A stretch of 64,000 bases of DNA from Erigeron canadensis (lineage: Eukaryota > Streptophyta > Magnoliopsida > Asterales > Asteraceae). This document shows positions 45,880 to 57,291 of this stretch, in pieces. The position numbers and the translations under genes were made by a program. The notes under the pieces were generated by a model that ran no database searches, was not told the origin of the DNA, and worked only from the letters and a program-made list of their open reading frames with translations. The stretch's first letter is position 1, and every line of letters begins with the position of its first letter. The DNA lies in the NCBI RefSeq assembly GCF_010389155.1, contig NC_057764.1, positions 1 to 64,000 of the forward strand. Reading direction: 5' to 3'.

Positions 45880-47937
45880 AATTGATTGAAACGATTGGAC
45901 TCGATAAATTTTTTCTTTTCAGAGTATACCCACTGCGCCGCAGTGGGAGCAAATGCTTCCCAGACCAGAAGAATTCCACTACGCCGCAATGGATAAAATC
46001 ATCTCCACTGCACCGCAGTGGGCACCAGATCAGCAACACCACAATTTCATTTAGCACTTGATCAAACTTATAACCTTCAAATTCCAAAACCAACTTCATA
46101 CGCAATAATTATGAGATTCAAACAAGTAATTATCACACTTTTAATCATAGTCATAACATCCATTTGATTCAACTTCCATAAACACCATCAAATAGGTCAT
46201 TACCCAAGTTGACGCTTTTTAAGTCAAATTACAAGTTTTGCAAAACCATGGGACCATAACTTGAAATGATTTTGCTGAAATGAACCAAATATACAAATGT
46301 ATCAAAGAGCCAAGATGAAGAGGGACATCTAAGTCTCTAACCAAAAAAGATACCATTCTTCCGCGAATGGTCAAAATACCTTCAAAATCAATTAGCACTT
46401 CCAAAATCAACAACTTCAATCAACTAAAGCTAGTTCCTTCTACCAGAACCACCTATAAAATGATAAACCACTAAAAAAATAAGCGAATGCTTAGTGAATA
46501 AACTTGCATACAAATATATATATGAAGGAGGGCAAAAACACAAAAGACTATCGCATGTAGCCAATGATATCGTCATATCATCACTTGCAAATTCACTTTT
46601 GCATTAACAAACACATACATGGATATATCCATATACGCTAAACAATAATCTCAAGAGGTTCTTAGGCCTAAAAGGTTCTTAGGCCTTTATCTCATCTCAA
46701 CTATAGGGTTCTTAGGCCCCGGCCTCAAAATTAGGCCCTAACGCCGAATCGATTACCACACACGAAATCCACCATCAAATGGTAATCGACCCAACGCACA
46801 TATAAGAGTATGCAATAGTACTCACCTCCTCCGCGACTAACAACAATCAAGAATGCCACAACAAGTGCAAAGCTTTCAACCTAACAAATCAATACAACAT
46901 GCATAAGACTTTATTCACAAACTTGGCTAACTCACTTAGCCATACTATCGATTCACTATCATTCCTAACCATATTCAACTCATTCTCTTTGAGTTGACTT
47001 CTTTCCAAATCTCAATTAACAAAAATTATTTCTTTCATAATTATTATTCTCAACTATCTATCATTTAACTAAAATCTCATTTTTTTTACCACCATCATGT
47101 GGCCATTTCATCTCATTGCTCAAAATCACCAAATTTTCATTTGACCATAATGGTCACTAACAACTCAAATCAGCCCATTCAAGCATTTCTATAATCACAT
47201 ATCAAAATATAATTAGGATTTGGGGATTTAATAACCTAATTATCAACCAACCCAAAAAAACCCCAATTTAATAGTTGCGTGAACCCTAATTCTTGAAACT
47301 AAAATCAAAACTAGGTTAAATGAATTCTTACCTTAGGAAAAGTAACCTATTAGAAGGAAGTTGAACAACTAAAATCACAATCCTTTCTCTCTTATTTCTT
47401 GATGTAATTCGACACACACTCCACACTCATATTCAAATCTCCAATTTTCCAATTAACTCGTTGTTAGTAGTTATTGTTATTACTGTGAGAGGATTTGATT
47501 GATTAAGATAAACACACTTGAAGAGAATTGAAATCACACTTATATTCTCCCACCTTTTTCCTTCTTGAAATCGACTCACACACCACCACCACACACTTTC
47601 AATTTAGAAGAATAATAGAAGATAATTGCTATTGTTATGGTCGAATGAATCTAGAGTTGAATTGAAGTGAAATATGATTTGAAAGAAATCAATAGAAGAA
47701 GATAGAAGAATGTAATGGAAGAATTAGTGGAATTGTGATTCACAAGAAATGAGATGGCTGGCATCTCTCCCTTGATGCCACGCCTTTTCTAAATTTTTAT
47801 GGGTAAATTACTCGCTATCCGCTAAAGTTCCAACTAAATTAACCCCGATTCAAAGATAAAATACTAGGAAATTGTTTTAATGTTAAAACTACAAAAAGGA
47901 GTTAATTTATTTATTTTAAAATTATTGGGGTGTTACA
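45880..47937 (-). repeat. Gypsy-family LTR (-), nested in the + LTR
   Basis: On the minus strand it starts TGTAACACCCCAATAATTTT at 47937 and closely follows the 26224 LTR (same GCGTGGCATCA, GATGCCAGCC, GTTAGTCGCGGAGGAGGTGAGTA-type block). The left border is approximate. It contains TTCTTAGGCC repeats (46650-46740) and CCACTGCGCCGCAGTGG-type palindromes (45929-46020). Confidence 0.75.
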
Positions 47938-47999
47938 ATGATCTTGAAAGCCAAACACCATACATGATGGTTAAACTTTTGAGTTTGACTAGCATAAAT

Positions 48000-48140
48000 T
48001 GTGTATGTAAGACTAGTAGATGATGAGATACCTACTAGCATATATGGCATGTGTAAGACTAGTAGATGATGAGATACCTACTAGCATATACCATGTGTAA
48101 GACTAGTAGATAATGAGATACCTACTAGCATATATCCTTG
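48000..48140 (+). repeat. Three-copy hairpin tandem repeat in the + LTR
   Basis: Three units of about 50 bp read TGTAAGACTAGTAG...GAGATACCTACTAGCATAT. Each forms CTAGTAG/CTACTAG (for example 48013-48019/48032-48038). The position in the LTR corresponds to the hairpin array at 58205-58326. Confidence 0.85.
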
Positions 48141-48880
48141 GCCAAGTAGAATTAGCATGATCATGATTTGTATGTTGTTGTTTTGACTATTGCAATAATG
48201 GCTTGGAGTTGCTTGTATGCACGTAAAATTTATATAGCTAGATTATGATCATATATGTATATATTCGCTAAGCATAAAGCTTATGTTTTTAGTTGTTACT
48301 CTTTTTATAGGAGAGGCAAGTAGCATGGGAAAAGACTTGCTTAAGTTAGGATAAAGCTTGAAGATTTGTGGATTGCCATTACTAGGTTGACAACTTGGAT
48401 AATTTTGGGTAAAAATGTCTCTTTGAAACTCATGGCTTAATGATACTTTGGTTTTGTTATAAATGTGTCTCGATGATGTAAAAATATGCAAATGTAGTAC
48501 TTGAGTCTTTGAAATGTCTACTTGTAAATGTTTTTGCAAAGTAGGGTTACAAGTTGGATAATTGACCCGTATGGAGTAAGAACCAAGTTGTACATTGTAA
48601 CCAAAACTAACTTTTGATGTACATGATGTTTGAAATGTTTTTATGAAAGTTGTTTAGGCAGGTTATGGATGAGGGTTATGAGTAGAAGGGTGTTACTAAC
48701 TGAATTTAGTGTCAAAAAGTAATTATGAAAATCTGGGTTGGGCTCCCACTGTGGCTTAGTGAAGCTTGTACACTTCTACTGCGGCTCAGTGGAATATCTC
48801 TGAAAATTTTGGCTTCTGGTCTCGGCTGTGACTGCGAAGCAGTGGGGCGTGAATTCCCCTCATTGCGGCGTAGTGAAAAA

Positions 48881-49954
48881 AAAAATAATAATAATAATAA
48901 AAAAAATCTTATCACTTTTATATATATATTTGATATTGTGGTTTGGTTGTTTTATATATACCCCACTCGTTTGTCAACCGGCACACCATGGCCGCACATA
49001 TAATGTCGCATTAGAAAGACTTCTATTATATTACATACTATAAGTCTACAATAAAGTAGCATGTGAACAATATTTTTTTTGTCTTTATCTGCATTTTAAA
49101 TATAAATAAGAGATATAGCAAATATAAAACAAATAATGAACTATAAAGTGGTTGGTGTCTATCCTTGTGGGGGAGGAGGTCATGGGTTCAACCCTCCCCC
49201 CCTTTTTTTAGTTTGTAATTAATAATAAATATTTGTATTTTGGCCCCTTTTTTTTCTTTTGACTTTTTCATCCCTCATATTTCTTTTTTATTATTTCAAC
49301 CCCCTAAATTTATATATTTTATGGTTTTTTTTTAAACTTTTTTAAACTTTTGTTTTTTATACCTTTATTACATTTAATATTTTTTTTATAACTTTTTAAA
49401 ATGTTATAAATTTTTTAATAATGTTATACATTTTGGTATTTACTATTTTTTTTCTTTGTTTTTTTAATTTTTTTGTTGCATTATATATTCTTTATACTCT
49501 TTTAAATATTTGGTTTTTATCCTTTTTTCACATCTAATATTTGTTTTTCTTATAACTTTGTCATTTGATTTCGTATTCTTTTTTGTCTTTTTGGTTTTCT
49601 TTTTTATTATTTTGCTTTAGTATATTCTTTTTTGTATTTTTTTAACATTTGGTTTTCAATATTTTTTGTCGCTCATAAATTTGTGGTTTTTTTTTACCAC
49701 ACCAATAAACATAAACGTTTTAAAAACTTACGTCGCCCTTCGGACGTCATGTAACTCCTAGTAAACGATGGGAGTAGCCTTAAATCTACCGCAGCCCACT
49801 TGCAGTGGCCAAATATCTTGAAAACAGTGAAAGTGAAAATCAAAAGACCTAAAATCAAATAAAATAAAAGGAGGGAGGGTTAGCAATTAGCATCTCCTCA
49901 AATCAAATAAAAAAACCAAAAAGAAGAGGGGAAGGGTTTGTCAGAAGCGGGAAA
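48881..49954. other. AT-rich spacer before WRNIP1
   Basis: No gene seen. It holds an AAT run, T-rich homopolymers (49200-49690), a CGCCCTTCGGACGTCATG...CCTAGT phrase near 49735 that resembles a transposon end, and the WRNIP1 5' UTR, which contains purine-rich AAATCAAAT repeats. No TATA box was clearly identified. Confidence 0.5.
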
Positions 49955-51604
49955 ATGGAAAAGGAAAAGAAGCTGCAGCAGCAACTTGTAGAAATGGGTT
50001 TCTCAGAGAAGTTAGCTTCTCAAGCACTTTCCCTTCATCCCGATTCCATTTCCACTGCCGCTGAATGGATTCTGACCAAACAATCATCATCATCCGTCCT
50101 TCACACCAAACAAACCACACTCGATCACCCCAAAATCAATTCTTTATTTCGTTTCAATTCCCAACCCTCCTCAAAGAAAAAGTCACCGCCGCCGCCGCCG
50201 CCGCCACCGCCACCGCCACCTAAGAACAAATCGGAGGAATCACAGCCTCAACTCAAAAAAACAAAAACCACCGCCCATCGGAACGAAAAACCCCTTTCGG
50301 AGCGTATGCGTCCTCGCACAATCGACGAAATAGTGGGCCAAGACCACCTCCTCGCCCCTGGTTTTCTCCGGTCTGCAGTTGACTCTGGTCGTTTGCCATC
50401 GTTCATCCTTTGGGGCCCCCCTGGTACTGGTAAGACCTCCATTGGCCGAGCCATTGTTAATTCTTGTCCGTCTTATCGATTCGTATCTTTGTCTGCTGTT
50501 ACTGCTGGTGTTAAAGATGTTAGGGATGTAGTCGATGAAGCAAGAAAACGACAAAAAAATGGTATTAGGGGTCGAACCGTTCTGTTTGTAGACGAGGTCC
50601 ATAGGTTTAACAAATCACAGTTAGACTCTTTCTTGCCTGTTATCGAGGATGGAACTATTATCTTGGTAGGCGCGACTACTGAAAACCCCTCCTTTCATTT
50701 GATAACCCCATTGCTTTCCCGTTGTAGGGTCCTTACCCTTAACCCCCTTCAACCCGATCATGTTTCCACTCTTCTTAGGCGTGCTGTAGTTGACCCCGAA
50801 AATGGTTTGACCCAGAGTTTAAGGTTTACTCCGTCATCCATACAAGTCAGCGACCAGGTCATTGAATATCTATCACAAAATTGTGATGGAGATGCCCGTG
50901 TCGCACTTAATGCCTTGGAACTCTCAGCTGTTACTTGTGCTGCCCGTTTAGATTACAAACCAGGTTTTGATTCAGATTTAGATCCGGATCGGGAAAAAGT
51001 CGTTGATGTCATTCTGAGTGTCACAATGGATGATGCGAAACAAGCATTGCAGAGTAAACACCTTTCATATGACAAAGACGGGGAACAACACTATAATCTT
51101 ATCAGTGCACTCCATAAGTCGATGAGAGGAAGTGATGCAGATGCGTCTATATATTGGTTGGCAAGGATGTTGGAAGGTGGGGAACAACCTCTCTACATTG
51201 CACGTCGGCTTATACAGTTTGCTAGCGAAGACGTTGGATTGGCTGACACCTCGGCTCTCACCCAGGCTGTTTCCTGCTATCACGCCTGCCATTTTCTTGG
51301 AATGCCTGAGTGTGATATCAATTTAGCTCAGTGTGTTGTTTACCTGGCACTTGCTCCTAAATCAGTAGCTGTATGGAGAGCATTAGGGGCTGCTAGGAAG
51401 GCTGTGAAAGATTCGGTTGGGCAAAATGAAGGCGTGCCTTTACATCTTAGAAATGCACCTACCGGGCTGATGAAAGAACTTGGATACGGAAAAGGTTATA
51501 TCTATCCTCCTGACAATCCTTCTGAATATCAGTCATATTTACCAGTTTCACTCCAAGGTTCCAAGTTCCTTCACTGGCCAGACAAATGTGATGATGATAG
51601 ATAA
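49955..51604 (+). CDS. WRNIP1: WRNIP1/MgsA-type AAA+ ATPase, single exon, 549 residues
   Basis: The N-terminal 45 residues read as a UBA-type helical domain (LVEMGFSEKLASQALSLHP). Then come a proline run coded by a CCG/CCA microsatellite and a basic linker. The AAA+ core starts at LSERMRPRTIDEIVGQDHLL. Walker A GPPGTGKT is at about residues 154-161, Walker B VLFVDEVHRF at about 209-218 (D213, E214) and sensor 1 GATTENPS at about 239-246. The MgsA/Rad17-like C-terminal domain has SIYWLARMLEGGEQPLYIARRL and ends with a GYGKGYIYPP stretch. The family acts on stalled replication forks and is found from bacteria (RarA) to humans. The ATG at 49955 is the first in frame and gives the full UBA. Animal WRNIP1 carries a UBZ finger instead; the UBA form is what I see here. 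Confidence 0.95.
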   Translation: MEKEKKLQQQLVEMGFSEKLASQALSLHPDSISTAAEWILTKQSSSSVLHTKQTTLDHPKINSLFRFNSQPSSKKKSPPPPPPPPPPPPKNKSEESQPQLKKTKTTAHRNEKPLSERMRPRTIDEIVGQDHLLAPGFLRSAVDSGRLPSFILWGPPGTGKTSIGRAIVNSCPSYRFVSLSAVTAGVKDVRDVVDEARKRQKNGIRGRTVLFVDEVHRFNKSQLDSFLPVIEDGTIILVGATTENPSFHLITPLLSRCRVLTLNPLQPDHVSTLLRRAVVDPENGLTQSLRFTPSSIQVSDQVIEYLSQNCDGDARVALNALELSAVTCAARLDYKPGFDSDLDPDREKVVDVILSVTMDDAKQALQSKHLSYDKDGEQHYNLISALHKSMRGSDADASIYWLARMLEGGEQPLYIARRLIQFASEDVGLADTSALTQAVSCYHACHFLGMPECDINLAQCVVYLALAPKSVAVWRALGAARKAVKDSVGQNEGVPLHLRNAPTGLMKELGYGKGYIYPPDNPSEYQSYLPVSLQGSKFLHWPDKCDDDR

Positions 51605-52899
51605 GCTGATTGACATTGGCGTGCTTGATATTTTTTTTGAAGTTGCAAACTAGTCTAATTCTTTTGAGACTTGCATGTAAAGAAGAACAATGGTAGATGG
51701 CAATATAATCAATGTGTTATGCTGCAACTGAAGTTCTTATTTGGCTAATGTGTTTCTTTGTTCCTTAATTTACTATATTGTATTATGGATATCCATCTTT
51801 TGGAATTTTATTAATGCAATGCGTAAAGGGAAGCAGCTATGAATACTTTTACTATCTTTGATATAATCTACATGATATGATTTGAATTTTTTACCCTGCA
51901 ATATAATGAATATACGAGGCAAAGTTACTATATATGTATTTGCATCCTTTTGAATTTTACCAGGAACAAACCAGTAACTTTTTTTTAAAGAGAAGCAAAT
52001 GTTTCACTGCTGACTCCTCCAAGCAGCCATTGCTTTCTAAGCCTGCAAATAGTAATTCTCTACCAGAGTACCAGGTATATGTTATTTTTCATGTAATCTC
52101 AAGTATATGTTTTTAGAGTTGAGTTGTGGAAGTTTTGAGGGCCTGATTTTACCAATCCATTAATGAATCTCCAAGAACTTTTACTGATATTGTCATCAGC
52201 TCAACTTTAACTCACTGTATTAAACAAGATAAGAAATCTATATCTGGTAGACTCTATATATCTGCACACTTGGTATATTCAATGAGCTTTGGGTTATGTG
52301 CTTGATGTTCATATTGGTGTTACAAGATAAAGTCTAGCTAGTGGTAGACGGTTATGATCTGGATTTTTGATTCCATTCCACACCCTAATAGGAAATGTAT
52401 TTATTCATGTCCCTACAACCGAAATCAAAATACCAGACTACCACATTGTCTTACACTCTTACCTTTTGATATTTAAGCGCTAGTGTCAACTCATTGATGA
52501 GTTTTCAAAACATGGAAGTCTTACATCTACAGCCCGGAGTTTATTGCAGTTTATGATCATGATCTAGCTTCTTTAATGTGTGGATGATGACCCTTTCTTG
52601 TTTATCGTTTTCCCTAAACTACTTGAAGGAGATTTAAGAATAAGCAGTTTCTCTCATGGTTTGTTATGCTTGGACTGTAATTATAAAGGATCAGCCTATT
52701 ATCTTTACAAAAGCTGGCGTTTATTTTGAACCCATCAATTATATTTTGTTGCTATTACTATTCTTTATATGTTTGTGTCTAAGTGGCCCTGTCAAACTGT
52801 TGGTTTTGGGACCTATCCTATTACTAAGCTTGATAGGATTAGTGATGTGGAATTGAACAATTGCAGTACATGTATAGCGTGCCCCTTGCCAAGCTAAAA
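51605..52899. other. Region after WRNIP1 without a clear gene
   Basis: This includes the WRNIP1 3' UTR. A stretch at 51963-52075 has exon-like borders (TTACCAG before, GTATATG after) and an open frame of about 37 codons; it matches nothing I recognise. The rest is AT-rich with no ORF worth calling. Confidence 0.5.
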
Positions 52900-53205
52900 T
52901 TGCTTTCTCGTTTTAGGGTCCTTACCCTTAATATTTCCACTATTCTTAGGCGTGCTGTAGATGACTCCGCCAATGGTTTGACCTTGAGTTTGAGGTTTAC
53001 TCTGCCATCCATCCAAGCCAGCGACCAAGTCATTGAGTATCTATCACCATTACTTCTGCTGCCTCTTTAGATTAAAGTACAAACTAATCAGATTTAGATT
53101 TAGACTCAGATTGGGTAATTATAAGTGTTACAATGTTTGATGCGAAAGAAGCGTTGCAAAGTAAACGTCTTCATTATGCCAATGACGCGGTGCAACGCTA
53201 TATTG
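52900..53205 (+). pseudogene. Decayed partial copy of WRNIP1
   Basis: 52900-53070 matches 50709-50880 of WRNIP1 (shared GGGTCCTTACCCTTAA, CTTAGGCGTGCTGTAG, AATGGTTTGACC, GTTTACTC, GCGACCA) with a small gap. Further fragments match 50930-51095 (GATGCGAAA...GCATTGCA-like, AGTAAAC). The Walker motifs are not included and the frame is broken by stops. It lies 1.3 kb downstream of the parent gene in the same orientation. Confidence 0.85.
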
Positions 53206-53531
53206 TTTCTTGGTTTTATTTGTGTGACCTAATGAACAACTGGCATGTTTAATCATGATGTATAATAGAAGACAAGTATGCTTCATTTGAGTTTTTAGTT
53301 GATCAGCCTGCACATTGATTATCTATAGTTTTTATAGAAAATATAAAGAAAGTGTTTGTGGATCTTGAATAATCTGACTTAATCTATTTTAATTGCACTA
53401 AATTAAACCATTTTACTTTTAATCCAACTCGTCTGCCCTTTCCATTTTGCAACCTCTAACTCTAAGTTATGATTATTTCGCTGTCTCATTTATGAATTTC
53501 GATGGATTTGTCTATTATTTTGATTCTACAG

Positions 53532-53930
53532 ACTCATTCAGTTGCAAAGGACCTTGTCAAGTATCATTCGCCAACTCTTGGTCTGATTATTGGTGGTGCA
53601 GCACAAAGAGGTGAGGCTGCGTGTTGTGAAGGGAGTTAATTAATTGGTAGCTACTCCTTGCCGACTTCTTGATCATCTACAAAACACTAAAGGATTTAAT
53701 TTGAGAACCTAAAGGTATAGTAGTTCCCTGTAGATATCTATGCTGTCGAGGATGACCTAACGAATAATTAACTGTGATTTTATAGCTTATTTAGTCTTGA
53801 TGAAACACTATTTTTCTAGGAAGTTTTGATAAAATGTAAGTTTTGGTTTTTGCAGTGCTTTGTCATTTATGTTGGAAGCCAACTTGAAGAAGAAATGAAG
53901 CAGATTATCAACATCTTACCAAAGGTATGT
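53532..53930 (+). pseudogene. Relic of a DEAD-box RNA helicase (DDX18/RH51-like)
   Basis: After an AG acceptor, the reading [22 protein letters not shown] and then AQRGE matches the region around motif Ib of Has1/DDX18 helicases. RVVKGVN follows after a frameshift. A second exon-like block (53857-53924) reads FVIYVGSQLEEEMKQIINILPK, where the family has VIDEADR...FEEEMKQI. The DEAD box itself is therefore lost. Other exons are absent. A (GT)n run follows at about 53935-53955. Confidence 0.7.
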
Positions 53931-54089
53931 TTTTGTGTGTGTGTGTGTGTGTGTGGGTCGGCAGCACCATTTATGTGTTTCTATAGAAGATTGCAGTTTC
54001 TAGACATTGATGTGATTAGATCGTCGTCACACTTAATTGATTCGCCTACTTATGAGATTTTAGAGTATCTACGGGATCTTGAATAATAT

Positions 54090-54639
54090 CTGTTTATAGC
54101 AGCCCAATATATTGCAATTATGATATTTTACTTATTGCATTATTATGAACTAAACTATGTTCTTTTGTCATTTTCTGACAACGCAAACTGATCTCTTTTC
54201 TGCCACTCGGACCAAGAAGGTACGATACCCGGGTCAAATATTCAGTCTTAGACTCTTAGTTCAACTTTAATTTTTCATGTGTATGAGCTCAAATCTCTAG
54301 TTTGTCCTATCATTGTTAAATGTTAGAAGTGAAATGTTTTCGCAAACATATTATATTATTCAGAATTACAGTCTTTTAATTTCTTCCCCTTTACCAATGA
54401 AAGTAATAAAAAATTTCAACAATGTTTAGCATAGACAGATGTATAATGACATTTAAGGAAAGGTTATCTGATTATGGGATGATATTATAATATTATGAAA
54501 ACCTTGAATAAGGAAAAAAACACACCAAGTTAAACCTTTTGTGATATTTGATTTAATCCCGTCACTCAAGTATGTTATCAAGCCTTCAAACTTCCTTTGT
54601 ATGGAGAAAGATAGTGTAACTAAATTTAGGGGAACATAC
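54090..54639. other. AT-rich spacer
   Basis: No gene or clear repeat seen between the helicase relic and the foldback element. Confidence 0.5.
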
Positions 54640-55045
54640 TTTTGTCGAAAATATTGTATGTATAGGAACTTTTTTAGTCCCAATGGTGTTTTTAGTGTTT
54701 TGGGAAAATTTTTTGTAAAACTAAAAACCCCGGCGTTTGAAATGTTGGACTTTACTTTTAAGATAAGGGAGACATTCTAAACATTGGAGATCTATTACAT
54801 GGCAATAAATTAAATAATTATACATTTTATCAGATTTCTATTACTATTAAAAAGTCATACAATCTATTGCCACGTAATAAAAGTCCGGCATTTAAAACTC
54901 CTCCCTTGCATTGAAAAGCGAAGTCTAATGTTTCAAATGCCAGGGTTCCTAGCTAGGTTTACAAATTTTTTTCCCAAAAACACTAAAAACACCATTGGCA
55001 TTATTAAAAATACCATTCTTACACATAAATATTAAAACTTTTTTT
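54640..55045. repeat. Foldback element around CAATGGTGTTTTTAGTGTTTT
   Basis: Left arm 54640-54760 and right arm 54905-55045 are imperfect reverse complements (AACACCATTGG/CCAATGGTGTT, AAACACTAAAAACACC, TTGAAATGTTGGACTT versus AAGTCTAATGTTTCAA). The loop is AT-rich. Confidence 0.65.
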
Positions 55046-55158
55046 TGGCCACCGACTCTAAAAATTTACTTATAAGCCCTTCAAGTATGTAATTTGTTTC
55101 CTTTCGATTGCTTCCAACTAAAAAACTTGTATTTTTTTTTTAATGTAAACTACATATT

Positions 55159-55993
55159 GGGTATGTTTGGCAAAACTAGCTGGTAGCGGTTAGCTGTAAG
55201 CTGTTAGCTGAAACTTATTACTTTATTGATGTGTTTGGCAAAGTAGCTGAAACTTCTAATGAAATATGTAAAATGACATAAATAGACATAAAAATAACTA
55301 ATATTAAACATTTGTATATATGTATTCATATATTCCCTTAAAACAAACTAGCTTTAAGTCATTAAGAACCTGATAAGTCTAAAATGTCCCTCACCTTAAT
55401 ATATATTTATATACCCACCTCTTCAGTTGGACCAATTACCCCCGAATCTATTTCATTCTTAAAACAAACTTCCGCGGCAACACACGGGTATTATGTTCGT
55501 GTATTCATATGTATTCCTTCTCGATTAAGTATACATGTATAGAAAAAATTCATAAGAATATAAAAGTCATACATGAAAAACACTACGTATAGCTATCTTT
55601 ATACATGAATATAAAAACATAAAATTCATAAAAAAAGAAAACTCAAACAATACTACCTATATAGTTACATGATTTCAATACCTGTTACAAAATATGATTT
55701 CAAAGTTCAATTATTCAAATACATGTGTCCTCGGCAACTAAGACGACTCAGGTGCACAAACAAGTAAACCCATTCTTTAATTTTGTAATCATAGTAAGGT
55801 CATCTAAGTAATTTGATAACTAAAAGCTACAAGCTTTTGTTAAACGCTAGTAATACCAACGTTGGAGCTTGAAGCTTTTTCTCATAATCCAAAAGCTTGA
55901 AGCTAGTTTAACCAAACAAGACTTCTAATTAATTAGGAGCTTTATATTAAAAGCTAGCTTGAAGCTCCTAAAAGCTCCTTCCCAAACATACCC
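55159..55993. mobile_element. Non-autonomous TIR element, 835 bp
   Basis: GGGTATGTTTGG at the left and CCAAACATACCC at the right are perfect inverted ends. ATT lies directly outside both ends, so a 3-bp duplication is possible. Subterminal parts hold AGCTGAAGC/GCTTGAAGCT-like repeats in both orientations. There is no transposase. Such GTTTGG-ended elements in plants belong to the PIF/Harbinger or hAT groups; I cannot tell which. Confidence 0.65.
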
Positions 55994-57291
55994 ATTGTCT
56001 TAACATGAGACTAAGATTTAAATTATGTAACATTTTTTATACTTCTAATATGAAAAAAAATATTTTTCATGATAATACTTTAAAGATATAAATAATATGT
56101 ACAAACATTCAACATATAAAAAATATTATAAGTAGCAATACTTTCACAATTTGACAAAATGTTTATGGAACTGTAGCCGAAATTGGTAATATATAGGAAA
56201 TGAAATAGAAATTTTGATGGTTTATGAATTTTTTTTTTTAATAAACGAGTGGCCCACCTGATAAATATTTGATAAACAGATGACCTTCATATGCATCATC
56301 CTTTTTTAATATGGGAAAAAAAACATTTATTTTGTCATTACGTAAGTAAAATATATAATGTTTTTGGTTATTTATATTTCTATTTTAACTTAGCCTCGAT
56401 ACATTGTGCAAGTACTATCCAGTATCCTTTTTATATTATAAAGTAAACGATATTTTAGATTCATGTTTCTAAACTTAGATTCAAAGGTCAAACGAATGAA
56501 ACTTTTTCAAAAACTCAATCAAATAAATTGAATCGTAGCATGGACAGCTTTCATTAAAATTTGTCAATATTACTAATAGGGTGTTTGGGATTGCAATTTA
56601 AATTGATTATCTAATTATTACGTTTGTAAAATGTAAATAATCTAAAATGTTTAGGCTAATGAGTTCGAGTTGACGAGTTGAAAATATCCAACCCAAAACG
56701 ACTTGATATCAAAATCAACATGGAAATCTCAACCAAAACCCGTTAAACAATCAAGTCGAACCCAACCACCACCACCAACAAATAATCGGGTTGGGAATGG
56801 GTTTGGTGGCTGTATTTAAGGTCACATGGGTACGTAGGTAAGTTGGTAGGTTGACACGTTAAATGGATTGGTGGATTGATTTCAGATTATGTGGCTTGGT
56901 GGTTTGACAAGTTAACTTCAAGTCAAACGGGTTGTGGGTTGCCGGATCAAATAAGTTGACGGGTCAACCTATTAAAAACCATAATATAAGTTTAAATATT
57001 TTTTTGTTGGCAGATTCACTTGTTAACCTAAAAAGTCAACCTAACCGTGACCCAAAAAAATAAAATTAGCAGGTTACCGGGGTCGAGATTTCATAACCCA
57101 AATCCAATTTTAAGACTTTATTTTATCATTATGTTCGATTTCATAATAACTTTATTCTTGGATAAATAGGCTTTTGATTTATTTGGTAACCCGGTTACAG
57201 ACCGAATATTATCTAGTTTTAAGTCTGCACTATTGTAATTCATATATCATAATGTATACATTTAAATGTGTGAAATTTTAGTTCAATATAG
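55994..57291. other. Spacer without a gene
   Basis: AT-rich to 56570. A GGGTGTTTGGGATTGCAATTT phrase at 56579 resembles one end of a TIR element without a partner. From 56650 to 57080 the text is rich in CAACCC/GGGTTG and AGTTGACGAGTT-like phrases, with no frame. Confidence 0.5.

Larger units (their letters stand above)
45192..48880 (+). repeat. Gypsy-family LTR (+), split by a second LTR
   Basis: It starts TGTAACACCCC at 45192 and matches the 57292 LTR to about 45870. The match resumes at 47938 (AAAGCCAAACACCAT, ATTCGCTAAGCATAAAGC, TTTTTATAGGAG) and fades in an AAT repeat near 48880. No internal gypsy domains are present, so this is a solo or truncated LTR. The 5' flank is a copy of the AT-then-GC-rich repeat. 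Confidence 0.75.

Noticed and set aside
48000..48140. CRISPR-like array of short repeats with hairpins
   Set aside because: Three contiguous tandem units in a plant LTR, with no unique spacers and no cas genes.
56579..56650. Possible hAT-type MITE starting GGGTGTTTGGGATTGC
   Set aside because: No matching inverted end or target duplication found downstream.
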